Shown piece after piece: positions 12,601-27,289 of a stretch of 64,000 nt of DNA (positions are counted from its first letter, which is position 1; every line of letters starts with the position of its first letter). The DNA comes from Archegozetes longisetosus (lineage: Eukaryota > Arthropoda > Arachnida > Sarcoptiformes > Trhypochthoniidae). Made by a program: the position numbers and the translations under genes. Where the stretch lies: positions 9,396,220 to 9,460,219 of the forward strand of contig JAEMBT020000001.1 of NCBI GenBank assembly GCA_018873245.2, read 5' to 3'. The notes beneath the pieces are model-generated. The model saw nothing but the letters and a program-made list of their open reading frames with translations. It did no database searches and was not told the DNA's origin.

Positions 12601-15600
12601 TTGTTAGTCACATCATTAAATTTGATAATCTACATTAAAATGTTCATAATATCCTGTCTGACTGTGCTTTGACATCCTAAAACCTTGAACTATGGTAATT
12701 GTAGATATATTCATACTTATTAGACTTGGTATGACCTTTAAGCTTGAGTTGGACTATTTTGGTTGTCAAAAAGTGGTCCCTGACTACTTTCGCAAATACA
12801 ATACGCTTATAGATCTAAACCTTGATATTCGTTGTATTAATAAATGAGTATCACATCTCTACTGTAAATAATGATGTAATTAGATTTGTCTATGATTGCC
12901 TTTCTGCTGTACTATATCTGTCAGTTTTACTAAGAAACTAAATTCAAAAATATTTAGTTGAAAGATTTCAAAAACAATTTAAGCTTATTTATTAGAAATC
13001 GCTCAAGTCCGTAGTCTGAACTGAGTTTTTGTTGAATTTATCAAAACGTTAAAACAAACTACAGGAAGATAAATAATGAACCTCAATCGAAAAAATTGAA
13101 AATGTAGAGTAAAATAAATCACTTTCGTTCTTATCAAAATATTGAGATTTGATAATTGTGTGGACTCAAAGTAATAACTTAATTTTAATAAGCTATTTCT
13201 AAATGGCTATATGTCTTTCTTCTGAAACAGTTATATACTTCATAACATGCAAGCGAAAGACTAATTTTAAAGTGAACACGTTGAAATAGCTGAAGGATAT
13301 AACTGTAAGATCCTGTATGTATCTATTTGTCTTTGTCTGATCCTCTAAAAGCTTGGTTAATGCTCAGCATAAGATCGGTATAAAAGTATCGTTTGGTACA
13401 GTATGAGCTGTGGTCTCGACGTTGAGTATTTTGGTTACTGGAAAATGAAGATTGGCTACCGGTAGATAAATATGGTTAGCCCGTTGTTGAAGGTGTGCAC
13501 ATATGCTGCTTCTAAAGTTCTCAAAATAGAGCTTTCGAAAATCTCACAGCTCAGTAGGATCAAAACTCATCGTAATTGAGCCACAATTTCAGTTCTCAGG
13601 CTCAATCCTTGGTCACAGTCTTGTTAAACATGATCCGTATTTGACGAAAAATGTCTCAAATTTTAATCTGTAAATTATAATTAGCGTTAAAATAGGATTT
13701 TTGATACTTTGAAATAAATAGCGTTTCATAAAAGAGTATTAACATTGTACAGCAATCGATAGTGAGTAGTACTACATAAAAATTTCACTGCAATCTTTGT
13801 TAATCATATCTAAATATTAGATTTTTAAGAATTTCTGAAATTCTAACTCGAGAACTTTTATGAATTTTCGAAAAAGAGTTTCATATATAGAAGCAGATTT
13901 CTTAGCAAGGATGAACTAAAAGCGGGTTTTAGTGTTGTGCACAGTCGGGAGCTTTTCAACTCGTATTTGAACTTAATAGTAATTTTGATAACAATTACAA
14001 ATTTTATGCAGTCTTTATTACAAATGAAAATCTCACGAAATTACTAATCGTGGAAAATAATTTGATTTATCTTTAGTCAGTCATTTTTCTCTTAGAAAGC
14101 ATGGATTTAATTCACTCATAAGTATATAATAAAATCTTTAATCAATTGTAAATTTAAAATACAATTTTGCGTTCAAATAATATAATAACACATACGAACT
14201 GAATATACGAGCTGAATGGCACTCGACTGTACATCCATAATGGATATTATAAAAGCCAGACATTAATTTATGCACAATTTAATACAAATTTTAAGCATCC
14301 AGTTTACTAGGTTTATCATTTAAAGCACTTAAAACTTAACCTTTCAAAGTATTCTCACGATCATTACCAAAATCCCATTCAACATTAATCACGGTATTGA
14401 TTGTTGATTGACTATTAGTTTGATTTGTAAACTAAATTCTGCTTATCTTTAAAAATAATAGTTAGCCTAACAATAGATTTTGAGAGGTTTTCTGACTTCA
14501 AATCTGTTTCATATCATGACTTTACTCTTGTTGACTAAAATCTTGATTAAAAATGTTTAGATTGAGAAGTCTTGATTGAGAAGCTGTGAATTGAACTAAA
14601 AATGATTCTATATTCGATGAAAACAATTTTGATCAATGCTAACTTAATGTGAATAATTATTCAATTTATATGCAATAAGTCTTAGTTTGTGTTAACATGA
14701 CTGAAAGCTAGCATTAAATTCAATGAACTGTCAGAAGAATTAAGACCACATGCCCTGTATTTAAAAACATGTCATATTTGATATCAACTCTAAATGTCCA
14801 AGATTTTACCATATATCAAGCCTCTGAACTCTAGTTATATCTCAAATATGAATCACTTGACAAGAAAAGTAAAAAAAATAACTCGAATTAACACATATTT
14901 CAGATAGAAATTTTGTAATCGGATCAGTGACTATGAAAAAATGATGTTCAGTTTAAAATAGTTTTATCAAAATATTTATGACATCATAACGACTATTATT
15001 AAGTGATGACAAGTGATTCAAATAGACTTAAAGAGTGCTAGAAATTGCATACGACAGAAATTTTTAAAATACTTATTATTCAAATCAATATTATTTTTCT
15101 CAAAAATCGTTAGCTTCAAAGCTATTGAGAGAAAATATACTTATATCTAAACCGGTCTGTAAGCAGCTTATATGTTGAGCTGTCTTTTACTTTATATCTT
15201 ATGCCGTATATAAAATTACTATTTATTACTCATAAAAGTAATATTGATTATTCAACTGTCAACTTCTTATTCAATTTTGAAGATAACCCAAGTATTGCAA
15301 TCGAAATAAATATACTAGGATCCTATATTAGGAATTAAGTCATGGGTGATAAAAATTACTGTCTCTTTGATATGAAAACTTCAAATTGAGAGTTAGAATA
15401 AATGTTTTTCATTAATATTTGTTTAGCATAAATTAATCAGAAATTTAAATTATAGGTAAAACGTGTTAAACCCCGGGGTCACTACAATCCAAAGGCCCAG
15501 AAAACTAATGCTTTATATTTTAATCAATCAAATTGTTACAAACATTTTTTATTTAAACATCAAATCAATTTATCATTTGTGAAGATCATGATCACTTTTG

Positions 15601-18198
15601 TTGCTCTCAGATGGAAAACCAGATAAAAAATATTCCCATCAATAGAAAATCATTTTATGATCACGTAATGTCTAAACTAATGAGGGCTTCACACCGAATA
15701 TCAACTAAGTGTCAAACTTGAATTGAAGATCATTATAAGAAAATAAAATTAAGCAAAGAAGGTATAACTAGCGGCATAACCAATATATGAAAGCTTGAAA
15801 ATAATCGTCGAATCATACCTTCTCTTTCTATCGGTTACGACCAGAAGTTCTAAATTGAGACCTGATATGAGAGTAACCCTTAATGTCCTATATTTTCAAG
15901 ATTCATTTTTTAGCTGAGCACTTATCCCTAACTATGTCTTTAGGCTTAATTCCGATTAACCTTCATTTTAGGGAATAGGATAAGAGAGAAAAACTAGAGC
16001 CCACTCCTAGCTATCGATATTTATCAGAAACATAAACGTTTGACTGTATTTTAAGTTCTCTGATTCACATTCATATAGATTTTTGACTTGTTGCAGTCCT
16101 ATTACTTTTTTACTTATGCATAAGTATATGTTTCAGTGATATCTTCCTTTACCAATCAATGTCAATCGCAAGCGAAAAGTTTTCCTTTTCCCATCTTGTG
16201 TATTTAGTGTCTCGTTTGATGTCATGAGTGATTGTTATTGCTTTTGTTAATCTTGTTAATTATGTTTTGGATGTAATTAAGCTTTCAACCAAATCAAAAC
16301 ATAGACAACAAACTGTAAGTTTTCCAGTAATGCTTAACAAGTTTTATGAATTTTTTTATTGTTCGATATTTATGTCAAGAATTGTCTAAAGTTTTATAAC
16401 TACAACGAAAATCTATGTTTAGTAAATGTTCTAGCAATGAATAAATCTTCAGTTAATATCAATTAAAAATTTATAGTTCATAAGTTGAGCAAAGTGTTTC
16501 TTAACCATACAGTCCATTAATCATATCCTCCTGTTGAACAAAAAGGCCCTAAAACTAGCATTAATTCGAACTAAAATTCAAAGGACGAGCTTTTAATGAA
16601 AGGCTATCCTAGTTTTGAAAGAGGCTTTTGATTACCGGATTGACTAATAATTAAAATGAATAGAAGTTGCGAACACCTAAATTTATTACGCATTCAAATA
16701 ACTTCTATTATGTGATTTATTTACATTTTCCCCTCTTCTAACTTATTTGCTTTGAACAAATTCCTGTTCTCTTTATTTAACCACTCTATACATAAGACAT
16801 GAATGTCTCGGCTCTTTACCGTCAAGTCTAATAACTATTTGACATGTTTTAACGTTATTGACATGTTTCTGATTTGATGCCGTAACTTCTTTCAAAAGCA
16901 ACTTACCATTTATTTGAGCTAAACTTTTTTTCTATAATTTTTTTGTGTTCCAGTCAACCACTCGATCATGTGCTCAAAATTATCGCTCAAAACATAATAA
17001 GATTTATACTTTATTTTCAGATAGATAAAATGTTTAGCCGCATCTGGTTTTTCAGTGTCTTATAGTTTTTCGAATAATAAACGCCACGAAACATATAAAA
17101 AATTAGTTCTTTTTTATTTGTATTTTATTCCATATTTAAAGTGTTTATTCAGTTATCTAATTTTTGTTCTTCTAATAAATATTTAAAAAGTTCGAGAACT
17201 TATCATGATTTGTGAAAAATTTGCGATCGCTTAAGATAATCCTTAAAACTAAGTTTGTTTTTATTGTACGCTAAGTTTAACGTTGAACGCGTTTTTATTA
17301 CTATTCAGTTTTAAACTTTTCTTCGTTTTAGAGAACTTAATAATAAGTTTTAAGGTTAATCTAATTATTAAAATATCTTTTTTTCAAAGACATTAACGTA
17401 ATAATTGCTTGAAATAAATTTCTTTTTCAGAGCAATAATCTTTTTATTCAGATGTGAAGATGCCTTAAAAATATGCCTCAAGTCATAAAAAACGAATAAA
17501 CGGTTTTCCCGTGTTTACTCAAAATATTGTCATTTCAATTCAACTGTAAATCTCAGCATTCGTTTCTACTGTTTATAGCATTGTTTGTGGTTTGTTCATC
17601 AATTTAAGTGAAGTTTTTTTAATGTCAAACAGTTTTTGTGATATGAAACCAAGTTTTAAGAAGTGACACAAAATTCGTAAAAGTTCTAAAAAGATAATCT
17701 AAACTTTCTAAACATGTTTGAAAAATTGAAATTCAATTTGGACGACTTAAGTGAACTAATAAAAAACTTACTGCAATGTAAATGATCTTTTGACGTCAGT
17801 CTAATATACTATCAGTTGATTGTTGAGCTTAATATAGAAATATAATTTCGTTATAATCTATGTTCATGAGAATGGCATAGAAATAAAGGAAAAATCAAAA
17901 CTGAACATCAAACTACCGAACTACTAGACCTACAATTATGTAATTTTTAAGATAAGAAAGAAGAAGAAACATGACTTGATTCAAATAAAAAATGAATTTA
18001 TGCCAACTCTTTAGTCGAACACTAAAGTACTATTTAAGTGATCATAGATTCGTGATCTATTAAGTGACGAAAAAATTGATTTGTATTTTTGAACTACTCA
18101 AGGCTTTTAGGCCTTTTAAGCTTATTTTTAGGACTTTTCACGTGGTTATTGTTTTTTATTTAAAAATAGTTTTTCAAGTTGAAAATTGTTTGAAAAAA
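9619..18198. other. 8.6 kb gene-poor stretch
   Basis: No gene with recognisable domains, splice structure or repeat ends. The longest frame is 86 codons (11018-11278, plus strand, Cys-rich end CLGCNELENMHLAEGHSC). Many 30-47 codon open runs occur between 9.7 and 16 kb, but at this base composition such runs are expected by chance. The last few hundred bases should hold the promoter and 5' UTR of the GMC gene that follows. Confidence 0.4.
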
Positions 18199-21100
18199 AT
18201 GCTAAATTTAGTGCATCTAATAAGTGCAACATTACCAGCAATTGTCCCTTTGGCTACTTTTCTGCTAATAAGATCTGTCGATCATACTATAACTTTTACG
18301 CGAGATAAATGGGACCAGGTATGAACAAAACTTCTATCACTACAAACCAATTATACATCAAACGAATAGAACTTTTTGCTCGCAACAAACCCATCAAGTA
18401 TTGAATTAAACAAAACGTTATTTAACACTAGAAACCCATTTACTGATGTTTAACTCATCTAATCATCCGCTAAAGCCTTATATTTTACCAATAAAAATAA
18501 ATTGTTAGATTATTTTTCCTGATACGAAACACTCCTTCACTATTAATCTTGTTTTCTTAAAATAGTAGATATGAGAAGCTATATTTTTTTCATAATCTCA
18601 ACTTCGATATCACTACTAACTTCTGAATAACCTTGCCATTGAAACGACGAGATTTATACTTTAATTATAGGGAATAAGCGTGAACTAGTTTTTGCTCAAT
18701 TCATTATTACTTTTGTTATATCGAATTTAAAGATAACACCATTTCTTTTTACATTACACTTACGTAGAAGCTTGAGTAAGATTTTTATTTTTATTCACAA
18801 CTTATTCCCCTCATATCACTAACCTTTTGATTGTGTCTATAAATGAGTTATTAACAGAAATTTTCTGATAAAAGTTTTAACAAATCTTAGGTATCATTCA
18901 TGAGCTCTATTTTAGTGTTTATTTAAAACTCATGACTTTTAATCACTTGAATAAAAGAATAACTTTAGATGTATTTATTACAGTTTGTTCTACAGAAAAT
19001 ATAAAAACTCTTTAAACCAAATAGTGATTTATAGCATGACTAACTCATAGATCAAAACAAACTTTGTCATAAAAATATAAGGAAAACTAGATCGTAGATT
19101 ACTTTTCTCACAGATTAGGGGATAATTTAAGTAATCATTTATACTTTCAAATCAAATCTATGACAAACTCGATTATTTTTTTCTACTCTTCATGCGAAAC
19201 TTACCCAAAAATAAGAAACCGATCGATAATAACTGACAATTAATACTAAATAATCATAATTAACAATAGTTTTAAATAATACAACTATATCTACAACCAG
19301 TTCAACACTTTTTCTCTCATGAAATTTAATGACAAAATAAAAACCAATCGATAAGAAGAGATAATTAATAGTAAATAATTATAATAATTATTACAATTAT
19401 GATAATTGATAACTATTAGGAATACGACTATATAGTAGTCGGTGGTGGATCAGCTGGTTGTGTAATGGCAAATCGATTATCGGAGAATCCAAATGTTAAA
19501 GTTTTACTACTGGAAGCTGGAAGTTCTGAGAACGTTGTCACTGATTTTCCTATTGCTGTCCTCAATCTGCAAAATACGCCAATAGACTGGGGATATAAAA
19601 CAGAGCCTCAAGAGGCTGCATGCTTTGGAATAATTAATCGCCGGTGTCCGTGGCCCCGTGGCAAGATTCTTGGCGGTTGCTCTGTTTTAAACTTTATGAT
19701 GTATATAAGAGGTAATAAAACTTGTTTTCCAAGCATCTCTACCACTTCTCTTCATTGAATTAATCAAATTGAGTCATTTCCTCAATCAATGGTTTAACTA
19801 ATCCTCATTACAACATTCCAATAATTTTTAATCTCAATTCATCTCATTATCGAAATGATAAGACTTACATATTTTGTCACAAATTTGTTCGATGGATTGC
19901 AAATTAATATTTGACATATTTTTAGAATTTATATAAAAAGTTTGAGTTAATTTATATTTTGGAAAAGATTTTTTTGGAGTTTTCGCAAACTTGATCTTAA
20001 AATGAAAATTGATATTAGACTTAGGAATGAAACTAAGCTAGTGCTAAAACTCCTTAAATTTATTCTTCACTCTCATGATCTCATCTCTATCTTGAGATCT
20101 TATGATCCCTAACTCGTTATTCAGAAATAATTAAAAATGTCCCAAATTTGCTGTCTGTTGAATCTTCTAATCTTGAAAATCCTTTTCTATTTATAAACAG
20201 ACATAGTTTTTTTTTGAATTTATTTGCCATTTGATTTAAAAGTTTAAATAAGTTTTTCGAAATAGATTTTTAATTTATGTTACAAGAAATTGCTTACAAT
20301 TGCGTGACATTTAGACGTAAATGCCTTCCCAAAGAATTAATAGGTTTTTATTTCGCATTTCAATTGTGAGCTCAATTGATCAATTATGTAAAAATTCATA
20401 TTAATACAATATTGAACTAGAAAAATATGTGAAATACCAGTTTTTACTTGTTGTAGTTTCTATTTGAGCTTTATAATAACATAGCTTTTATGAGAAAAGC
20501 TTTTCAAGCTTTTTAGTTTTCATTAGATGCAAAGAAAGTTATGCAAATAATTCTAATTTCATTCATATTAAAGTTTTATACTTCCTATCATTTGCATCAA
20601 TTTTCACAATTCAATTTGAATAATATTTAGCAAACCTGATTAAGTTTGAAAATGTTATCATTGTTGTATTTTTAGTTCACATATATAATATTTCAAAAGT
20701 TGTCAATACTTTTCTCCGAAATCCTTCAACTCTGATCGCATATATTTCTACAACCTTCTTTAAACTTGTGTAAAAACCCTTTTCTCAAATATGATTACAT
20801 CCATTAGTAGTGAACGCTTTAGCCATCACAAACTTGAAAACAGAATAAAAACACGATTTAAAGTCACCTAATAAGGCTGAAAAACTTTTTATCTTTAAAA
20901 CTTTTATCTAAGACCTACTCAGATGAAGTATTTTAAAAACTCGAGATATGTTCTGATGAATACAAAGTAGTTTATCGTAAATATGTATTCACTACTTGAC
21001 TTATGAGCTCACAATTTTGTGTGCGATTACGGAAAGTAGTAAAAATTTGTTTTATAATCAAATAAAACACCATTAAATAAAGATTTTCAGCTAATACTAG

Positions 21101-24100
21101 AAGTGATGACTTCTCGCTTATGAGCTGTGAATGTTTATTTATTCTTACAAACTTAAGGGTTTCTCAAAATAACTCTCTTTAGTATTGGTTCAAGTGCTCT
21201 TTTCCTCTCTTTTCAGAACACTTCAACTCATTCTCATTAATAAAACTTCAACTTTTCTCTACTTCAAGTGATTTAATGTTTTAAGAAATGTTAATCACAT
21301 GCAAAAGTTAATGATGCTCAAATTTTCTTATGTATAATTCCAGTTGTCAGTTTTATAACCATTGTAGGTGATAAAACTTTAAAATAGTTCATATAAACTG
21401 TCACCTAATCTATCAAAATAGACTTTGATGAACTCTGTTATCTCTTCAATTGTTCGATTTGTGCTCTGATTTATGCACTTATTCACTACAAGTTTTGATT
21501 CAATTTGATTGGAGCAAAACTGTTTGCCTTCAAAATAAAGCACTAATTAAGATATGAAGCCAAACAATAACGAAAGAAAGTATTAGAAAAAAATTCCATT
21601 TATATAACTCAAATTACTTATATTTGAAGTTTAACTTTTGAGATAATCTTAAAAATTTTCAGCTCAATAAAAATGTCTAATTGATACTTCAGAGAGTATG
21701 AAATTTGTCACAAGTGATTGTGTTTAGAAAGTGTTTTGTCACGCTTTCTAAAAACCTATTCAACTAATTTCAGGCAATCCCAGAGATTACGACTCCTGGG
21801 CTCAAAACGGAGCCTATGGCTGGTCATGGAATGAAGTCTTTCCATACTTTCTCAAATCAGAAGATAATCGCGATCCAAGTCTTGCCTTCAATGGCTATCA
21901 CGGACGAGGAGGTCCACTAACTGTACAAACTAGTAAACAAATTAGTCCTCTCTCACAGGCTTTTGTTGAGGCAGGAAAATATTTAGGTAAGTGACTAGTT
22001 TCGATAAAAATTAAGGTTTTCAAAATTTTTAACTTTATTTTAAACTCTTTCAGAGATGAAATTTTATTTTAATAAATTTTGAGTAATTTTTTTCGAATCA
22101 ACAAGTTTTATTAGTTCTTGTTTAAAGCAAAATTTTTTGTCCTCAAATCTGATAAAATCGCAATAATTTGAAAAAAATCTAAGTTAAGCAAAAACCCTTA
22201 AAATACTCTGTACTGATGAACTTGGATATCACGAGTTTTGAGATTAAAAATATTTCGATACAATGAACCCCATTAAAAGGGGATTTCACTGCGCTATATT
22301 TTGAATCATTTATTGAATTACATAACAATACATTTCAATATCTTCAGGATATCCAAACACAGATCTGAATGGACCAACACAAGCAGGTTTTGCAATACCT
22401 CAGGCGACGATACGTCGAGGAGCACGATGTTCGACAGCAAAGGCATTCTTATATGACATCAGGGGTCGACCTAATCTACATGTCGTGACATTTGCTTATG
22501 TAACAAAAGTTATATTCAACGAATATAAACACGCGATTGCCGTTCAATTTGAAAGATTTTCATTAACATATGTCGTACATGCGCGTAAAGAGATAATACT
22601 GTCTGCTGGAACTATTAATTCGGCCCAACTATTGATGTTATCAGGTACATATCGTGCTTATTACAATTGAAAAATTACTGCCTAAAGAACCTAAATCTAT
22701 GCAATAGTTTATATTGTTTAAGCCTTTCTTTCTTTAATCAATCATACATACATCAAGCTTTATATAATCGGAACCTTTATGCCTAAAAGGCTCAAGTTTA
22801 TTATGAGGTTCATATCTTTTAAGCCCTTTATATTAACATAGTTCATTAGGTTATATCTTTTGTGTGTCAAGTACCGATAGATTTAAGTTCAATGTAATTA
22901 AGAGTAATTTTATAGACATTTTAAATTTTTATATTAATAACTTTTTCTCTATGAATAGTAGCCTTAGGATTAAAGGTGTTTCTCCGAAATGATGTAGTTA
23001 CTGAAATTTATAAGCTTTGCTTCATGTGTTTCTGTGTATTACTAAACAAACACATGAGATAAGGCTTTTCCTAAGTTTGAGTTCATTAACAATCGTTCTT
23101 ATAATGAATTGTTTCCCAAATACAAATAAATTCAACTTCAAAAATGTTTATGTGAGCGCACTTGAAATACTAGTTATCTTTAAAAGCAATCTTCAAATTC
23201 TACTTCATGTTCACCTTAGAACAGATTTAAAGCTAGGAGTAAAGTGTTATTCAATTACTCGAATACATTAACACCAATAAAAAGATAAATAAATCATTTG
23301 TGATTGAATTTTATTATAATCTTAAAGGTATTGGTCCCAGAGAGCACTTAGAAAGCTTAAAAATACCAGTTGTAGCTGACCTACCAGTAGGTCTTAATCT
23401 CCAAGACCACATATATCCGGGAGGTCTTCATTTTATAGTCAATGGAAAACTTACTTATTTGCAAAGAAGGGTCCAAAACCCTATCAGTTTTTACCAATAC
23501 TTCAGAGATGGAACGGGTCCTCTGGCTAGTACTGGATCTCTGGAAGGTCTTGGATTTATTAAGTCTAGATATGCTAATAAGAGTATCGATTATCCAGATT
23601 TTGAGATTCATCTGGTTTGCAGCTGTTTATCATCAGGTGACGAAAACCTATATTTTAATGACTTTCATATTCAATTCTATAATTTTTACTTAAGATGACG
23701 GAAGCATTTTTAAACATAACGTCGGGATAACTGAAGAAGTTTGGAAGAAAGTTTACTTCCCTTACGTAAATCAAGATTGTTTCTCACTATTTCCTGTTCT
23801 CTTGAGACCTAAGAGTGTTGGTTATATTAAACTTCGTTCAAAAAGTCCATACCAGCCGCCAATAATAGATCCCAACTATTTGACACATCCTCACGATATC
23901 AAGACTATGGTCGATGCCATGAAAATAACAATCAAAGTCGGACTTTCGCCCTCTTACAGAAAATATGGTTCTCGGATCATCGATAAAGTAGTTCCAGGTT
24001 TGAAATATTCTCACAATTTTAATTATAGCACTATGCGAACGATAAGCGATAGAAAAGAATAGAGTTATGTTAATTATTATTTATTACAGAAGCATGTAGT

Positions 24101-24607
24101 AATTTATTTACAGTTGCAGTAAGTGATTTGTAGACAATCATATTTTCTTTGAGTAAATCAGGAATGGATAGTTTTCAATGTAGTCATGATCTGATTAGTA
24201 AAAAGTTGTAAAAGTTTTGAAATATTCACTAGAATTTTCACATGATTAAAGGTTGCGAGAAATACAAACAATTTAGCGACGAATACTTGGCATGTCTGGC
24301 ACGCACTCTGACGCACACAATCTATCACCCGGTAGGTACTTGTAAAATGGGGCCAGCCCACGATCCAACATCAGTAGTTGATCCAGAGCTAAGAGTTCTC
24401 GGAGGCGTAAGTGGTCTTCGAGTAGTGGATGGATCAATAATGCCGAAACTAATCTCCGGCAACACTAACGCTCCTATTATTATGATCGCCGAAAAGGCTG
24501 CAGATATGATAAAAGGAGTTCGATTACCTCCAAGAAGTCCACCGTTCAATAACTATAAGCTTTTTGACTATTTGGAAGACAACTATATTGATCGGGATGA
24601 AAGATAG
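18199..24607 (+). CDS. GMC oxidoreductase, glucose dehydrogenase-like (seven exons)
   Basis: Exons 18199-18318, 19420-19711, 21774-21986, 22348-22644, 23328-23636, 23695-23997 and 24252-24607 all have GT/AG borders and consistent phases. They give 629 residues, the usual length for arthropod GMC enzymes. The N terminus is hydrophobic (signal or anchor, residues 1-25). [13 protein letters not shown] (41-53) is the FAD-binding glycine motif, ending exactly at the first intron's downstream border. GMC signature regions read [17 protein letters not shown] and [16 protein letters not shown]. The active-site His is in HPVGTCKMG (H537) and its partner Asn in SGNTNAP (N584), so catalysis should be intact. 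Family members oxidise sugars, alcohols or ecdysteroids with FAD; the substrate here is unknown. The ATG at 18199 was chosen because it gives exact phase to exon 2 and a typical short N terminus. An AATAAA lies at about 24949. Confidence 0.9.
19166..19405. repeat. Imperfect tandem duplication in intron 1
   Basis: The block around AAGAAACCGATCGATAATAAC...AATACTAAATAATCATAATT (about 19208-19262) recurs about 140 bases later as AAAAACCAATCGATAAG...AATAGTAAATAATTATAAT, ending just before the 3' splice site at 19419. Confidence 0.5.
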
Positions 24608-25216
24608 CACTGACTCTAACTAATTTTAGTTTTAATTTATTTTTCTCTTTCATTAACTCATTGTTAGATTTTTCCAGTTTTGTCATGAGATCATTCTTTG
24701 AGATCAACTCGTGATTTATTCCCATGAATATTTATTATAAATTTATTTCCTGACTACAATCGAGTAATTGTTTCACTTTTAGGATTCTATGAATTGTAAT
24801 TTTTGAACAGCTTTGCAATTAAATAGATTAATATGAAGTTTATATAGATTTTTGTTAAAAATATGGAAGATAGTTCTATTGATTTGTTACAAAGCTTCAA
24901 AAATTCTAAGATAAGTCACTCAGATGTCAATTTTTATTGAAGATATTAAAATAAAAGACGAGTTTTATTATTATGTTCGTCAAAATGATTCATGTCTTAA
25001 TTGAAAATTTTATTAAGCAAACTAGTGTTATCGTCCGTCAATTTCCCAGAGGAAACTAAAGCAAAAATGTAACTAAATCCTTTACGAAAGTCCTGTGTAA
25101 ATGATGTCATACTTAATTGTTTTTTTGCATAGCAAACAATTTTAACTTTAATAAACCGCACAATAAGTTATGAGATAAGAGTCCCAAACATCTATGATAT
25201 AAATATTACATGAAAA
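24608..25216. other. Intergenic between GMC gene and sushi receptor
   Basis: 3' UTR of the GMC gene followed by the upstream region of the receptor gene. Nothing else recognised. Confidence 0.5.
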
Positions 25217-27289
25217 ATGTTAACAATTTTCTTAGCTATAGCTTTAAATTCAATTAGTTTAATTAGTTGTGATTGTGGAATCCCTGGAGTGCCTGCCTTC
25301 GCACGAATTGTTAACTTCGACCCCAAAATGACAAAATATCCTGATGGCTACGAAATCAAGTATGACTGTACTATTCCGAATGGACTTAACATAAATGGCG
25401 AAGAGAAACGTGTTTGCACTGGTCAAGACTGGATTCCTTGGGATATACCCATCTGTGGTTAGTCTTATTAACATACTAAGTATTGTTAGATCAAAATCAC
25501 AGCTTATTTGTTTATCTGAGCAAAAGTTTTATCTCTTTATCATATATCAAATATCAATTAAATCACTTTTGAACTAGAATCTCACATTTATTTATTTGTT
25601 TTCAATTTAAGGCATATTTTTAGTTCAGTTTCTTGTATTAGAATCACATAAACTGAGTTCAATTTCTATGTCATAGAATTGAAATTAATTAGTTTTTGTG
25701 AACATAAATCCAGTATTTGATTAGATAGAAAGTCAAGTTTTTTCATATTTGAAACTACTTTTATTTGGGGTGAAAAACTTTTAGAAACTTTAAGTAGTCT
25801 TAATTATGCATTTAACTAAAGAAAAAATTAATTTTGACTAAGATATCCCTGATCCTGACGACGGAAGGTCAGAATTTCAAATAGAAGTACTCGACAAAAA
25901 TAACATGACAAAAAAACGCTCGTTTATGAATAATTGGAGTCTATATGGATCACAAGATAGTTATGTTGACAATCTGAGGAATAATTTTATATATTATGCC
26001 TCGAATCAAACTAGTCTATGGAAAATTAAATTTGCCAAACAGTATCCGGTAGAGACCGACCACTCATTTTTAGTTATCATGGTTTTTGTGATACCTCATA
26101 ACTCAACTCTAGATAACTCGAACATCAATATTGAAATTGAGTCCAAATTTACATCAACTAAGCGCACGTGTCACGTAAAAAAAGAAATTGATAGTATCAA
26201 AAAACTTCTTGAGAGCATTAATTCAACTTCATTGATAGCAAACAGTTCATGGCAAAACGGTATTGAAAAAATACTTTTTAAAATTTTAATACTTTTTAAA
26301 TATTTCTCAAACAAGTTGTGAATCTGTTTACAAATAGATACTTTCCATAAGATAATAATGGAGTGCAGAAATGATTGGATAGATAGGCCATTTCGGTGGC
26401 AAGGGACTAGTAAACTAGAGCAATTAACAGGTCTTAACTTTAGTCTGAAAACTGACAGCTTTGCACCAATTGAACTCATATTAACACAATTGACTGTTGA
26501 TGTTGATTGTGGTTATCCTGATATACCTACTAATGCCAACTATACTAGGTCATGGATGAACACAGCTTATAGTTGTGATGTCGGAAAATTTATTGGTGAA
26601 AGAAATCTCTCGTGTCATCACAGTGGCCGATGGTCTAAACCTAAGACCCTGCCCAAATGTTGTGTTGGCAATGAGTGCGATAGTGAGTCAAAAAATGAAA
26701 TTCTAGTCTATTCATTAGTATAAATAGATTTCAAACTATTTGCTACATTTTGCAACTTTTCTCTCAAGTTATGATCTCTGGAAGTGACAACACTATTACT
26801 GTCATAATTGCATCGCTATCGAGCGCTGTTGTCGTGTTAGGACTGCTTGTGATCGCTCTTTTCATTAGATCAAGGAAGAAGCATAAAACTCGAACTATTG
26901 AAAGATCAAAATCTATGTATGGGTTCAATTTTTAATTGATTACTATTTTTTTGACAAAAAATTCAAATTTTCAAACTTTGCACTAATTATTCAATAGAAG
27001 CAATGATTACGATGACATTGATTTAGATGGAGACCAAACTTATGATCATATAAAACAACCGGATTACGAAGAAATAAATTATGACCAAATCAATTGCTAT
27101 CAGTTAGAAATGTATGATGATTGTCACGATGCTCGTGAAAGAAGAATGTCTATGAGAGTCATGATGAAAGAGATGAAAGGAGAATATGTACAAATGGAAA
27201 AATACGATCATTATCTCGCTATGGCTTCGAAACCTAATAGTAATGCCAGTATTTGTGAAAATCAAAACTCTAATATTTACCAAACTTAG
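25217..27289 (+). CDS. Type I sushi-domain receptor with multi-tyrosine signalling tail (five exons)
   Basis: Exons 25217-25457, 25843-26259, 26338-26682, 26769-26916 and 26998-27289 join in frame to 480 residues (acceptor 27001 would give 479). Order: signal peptide (1-17), four-cysteine sushi/CCP domain (20-80), a region resembling galactose-binding/F5-8C folds (about 95-270; LWKIKFAKQYPV), second sushi domain (277-327), transmembrane helix (about 344-366, ITVIIASLSSAVVVLGLLVI) then basic RSRKKHK, and a 114-residue tail. The tail has YDDI-x7-YDHI (ITAM spacing, Y388/Y399), YEEI (Src-family SH2 type), YDQI, and YVQM and YLAM (PI3-kinase p85 type). It should be a cell-surface receptor coupled to tyrosine kinases; ligand unknown. 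Domains are seen, signalling is inference. Splice sites are by eye. Confidence 0.82.
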
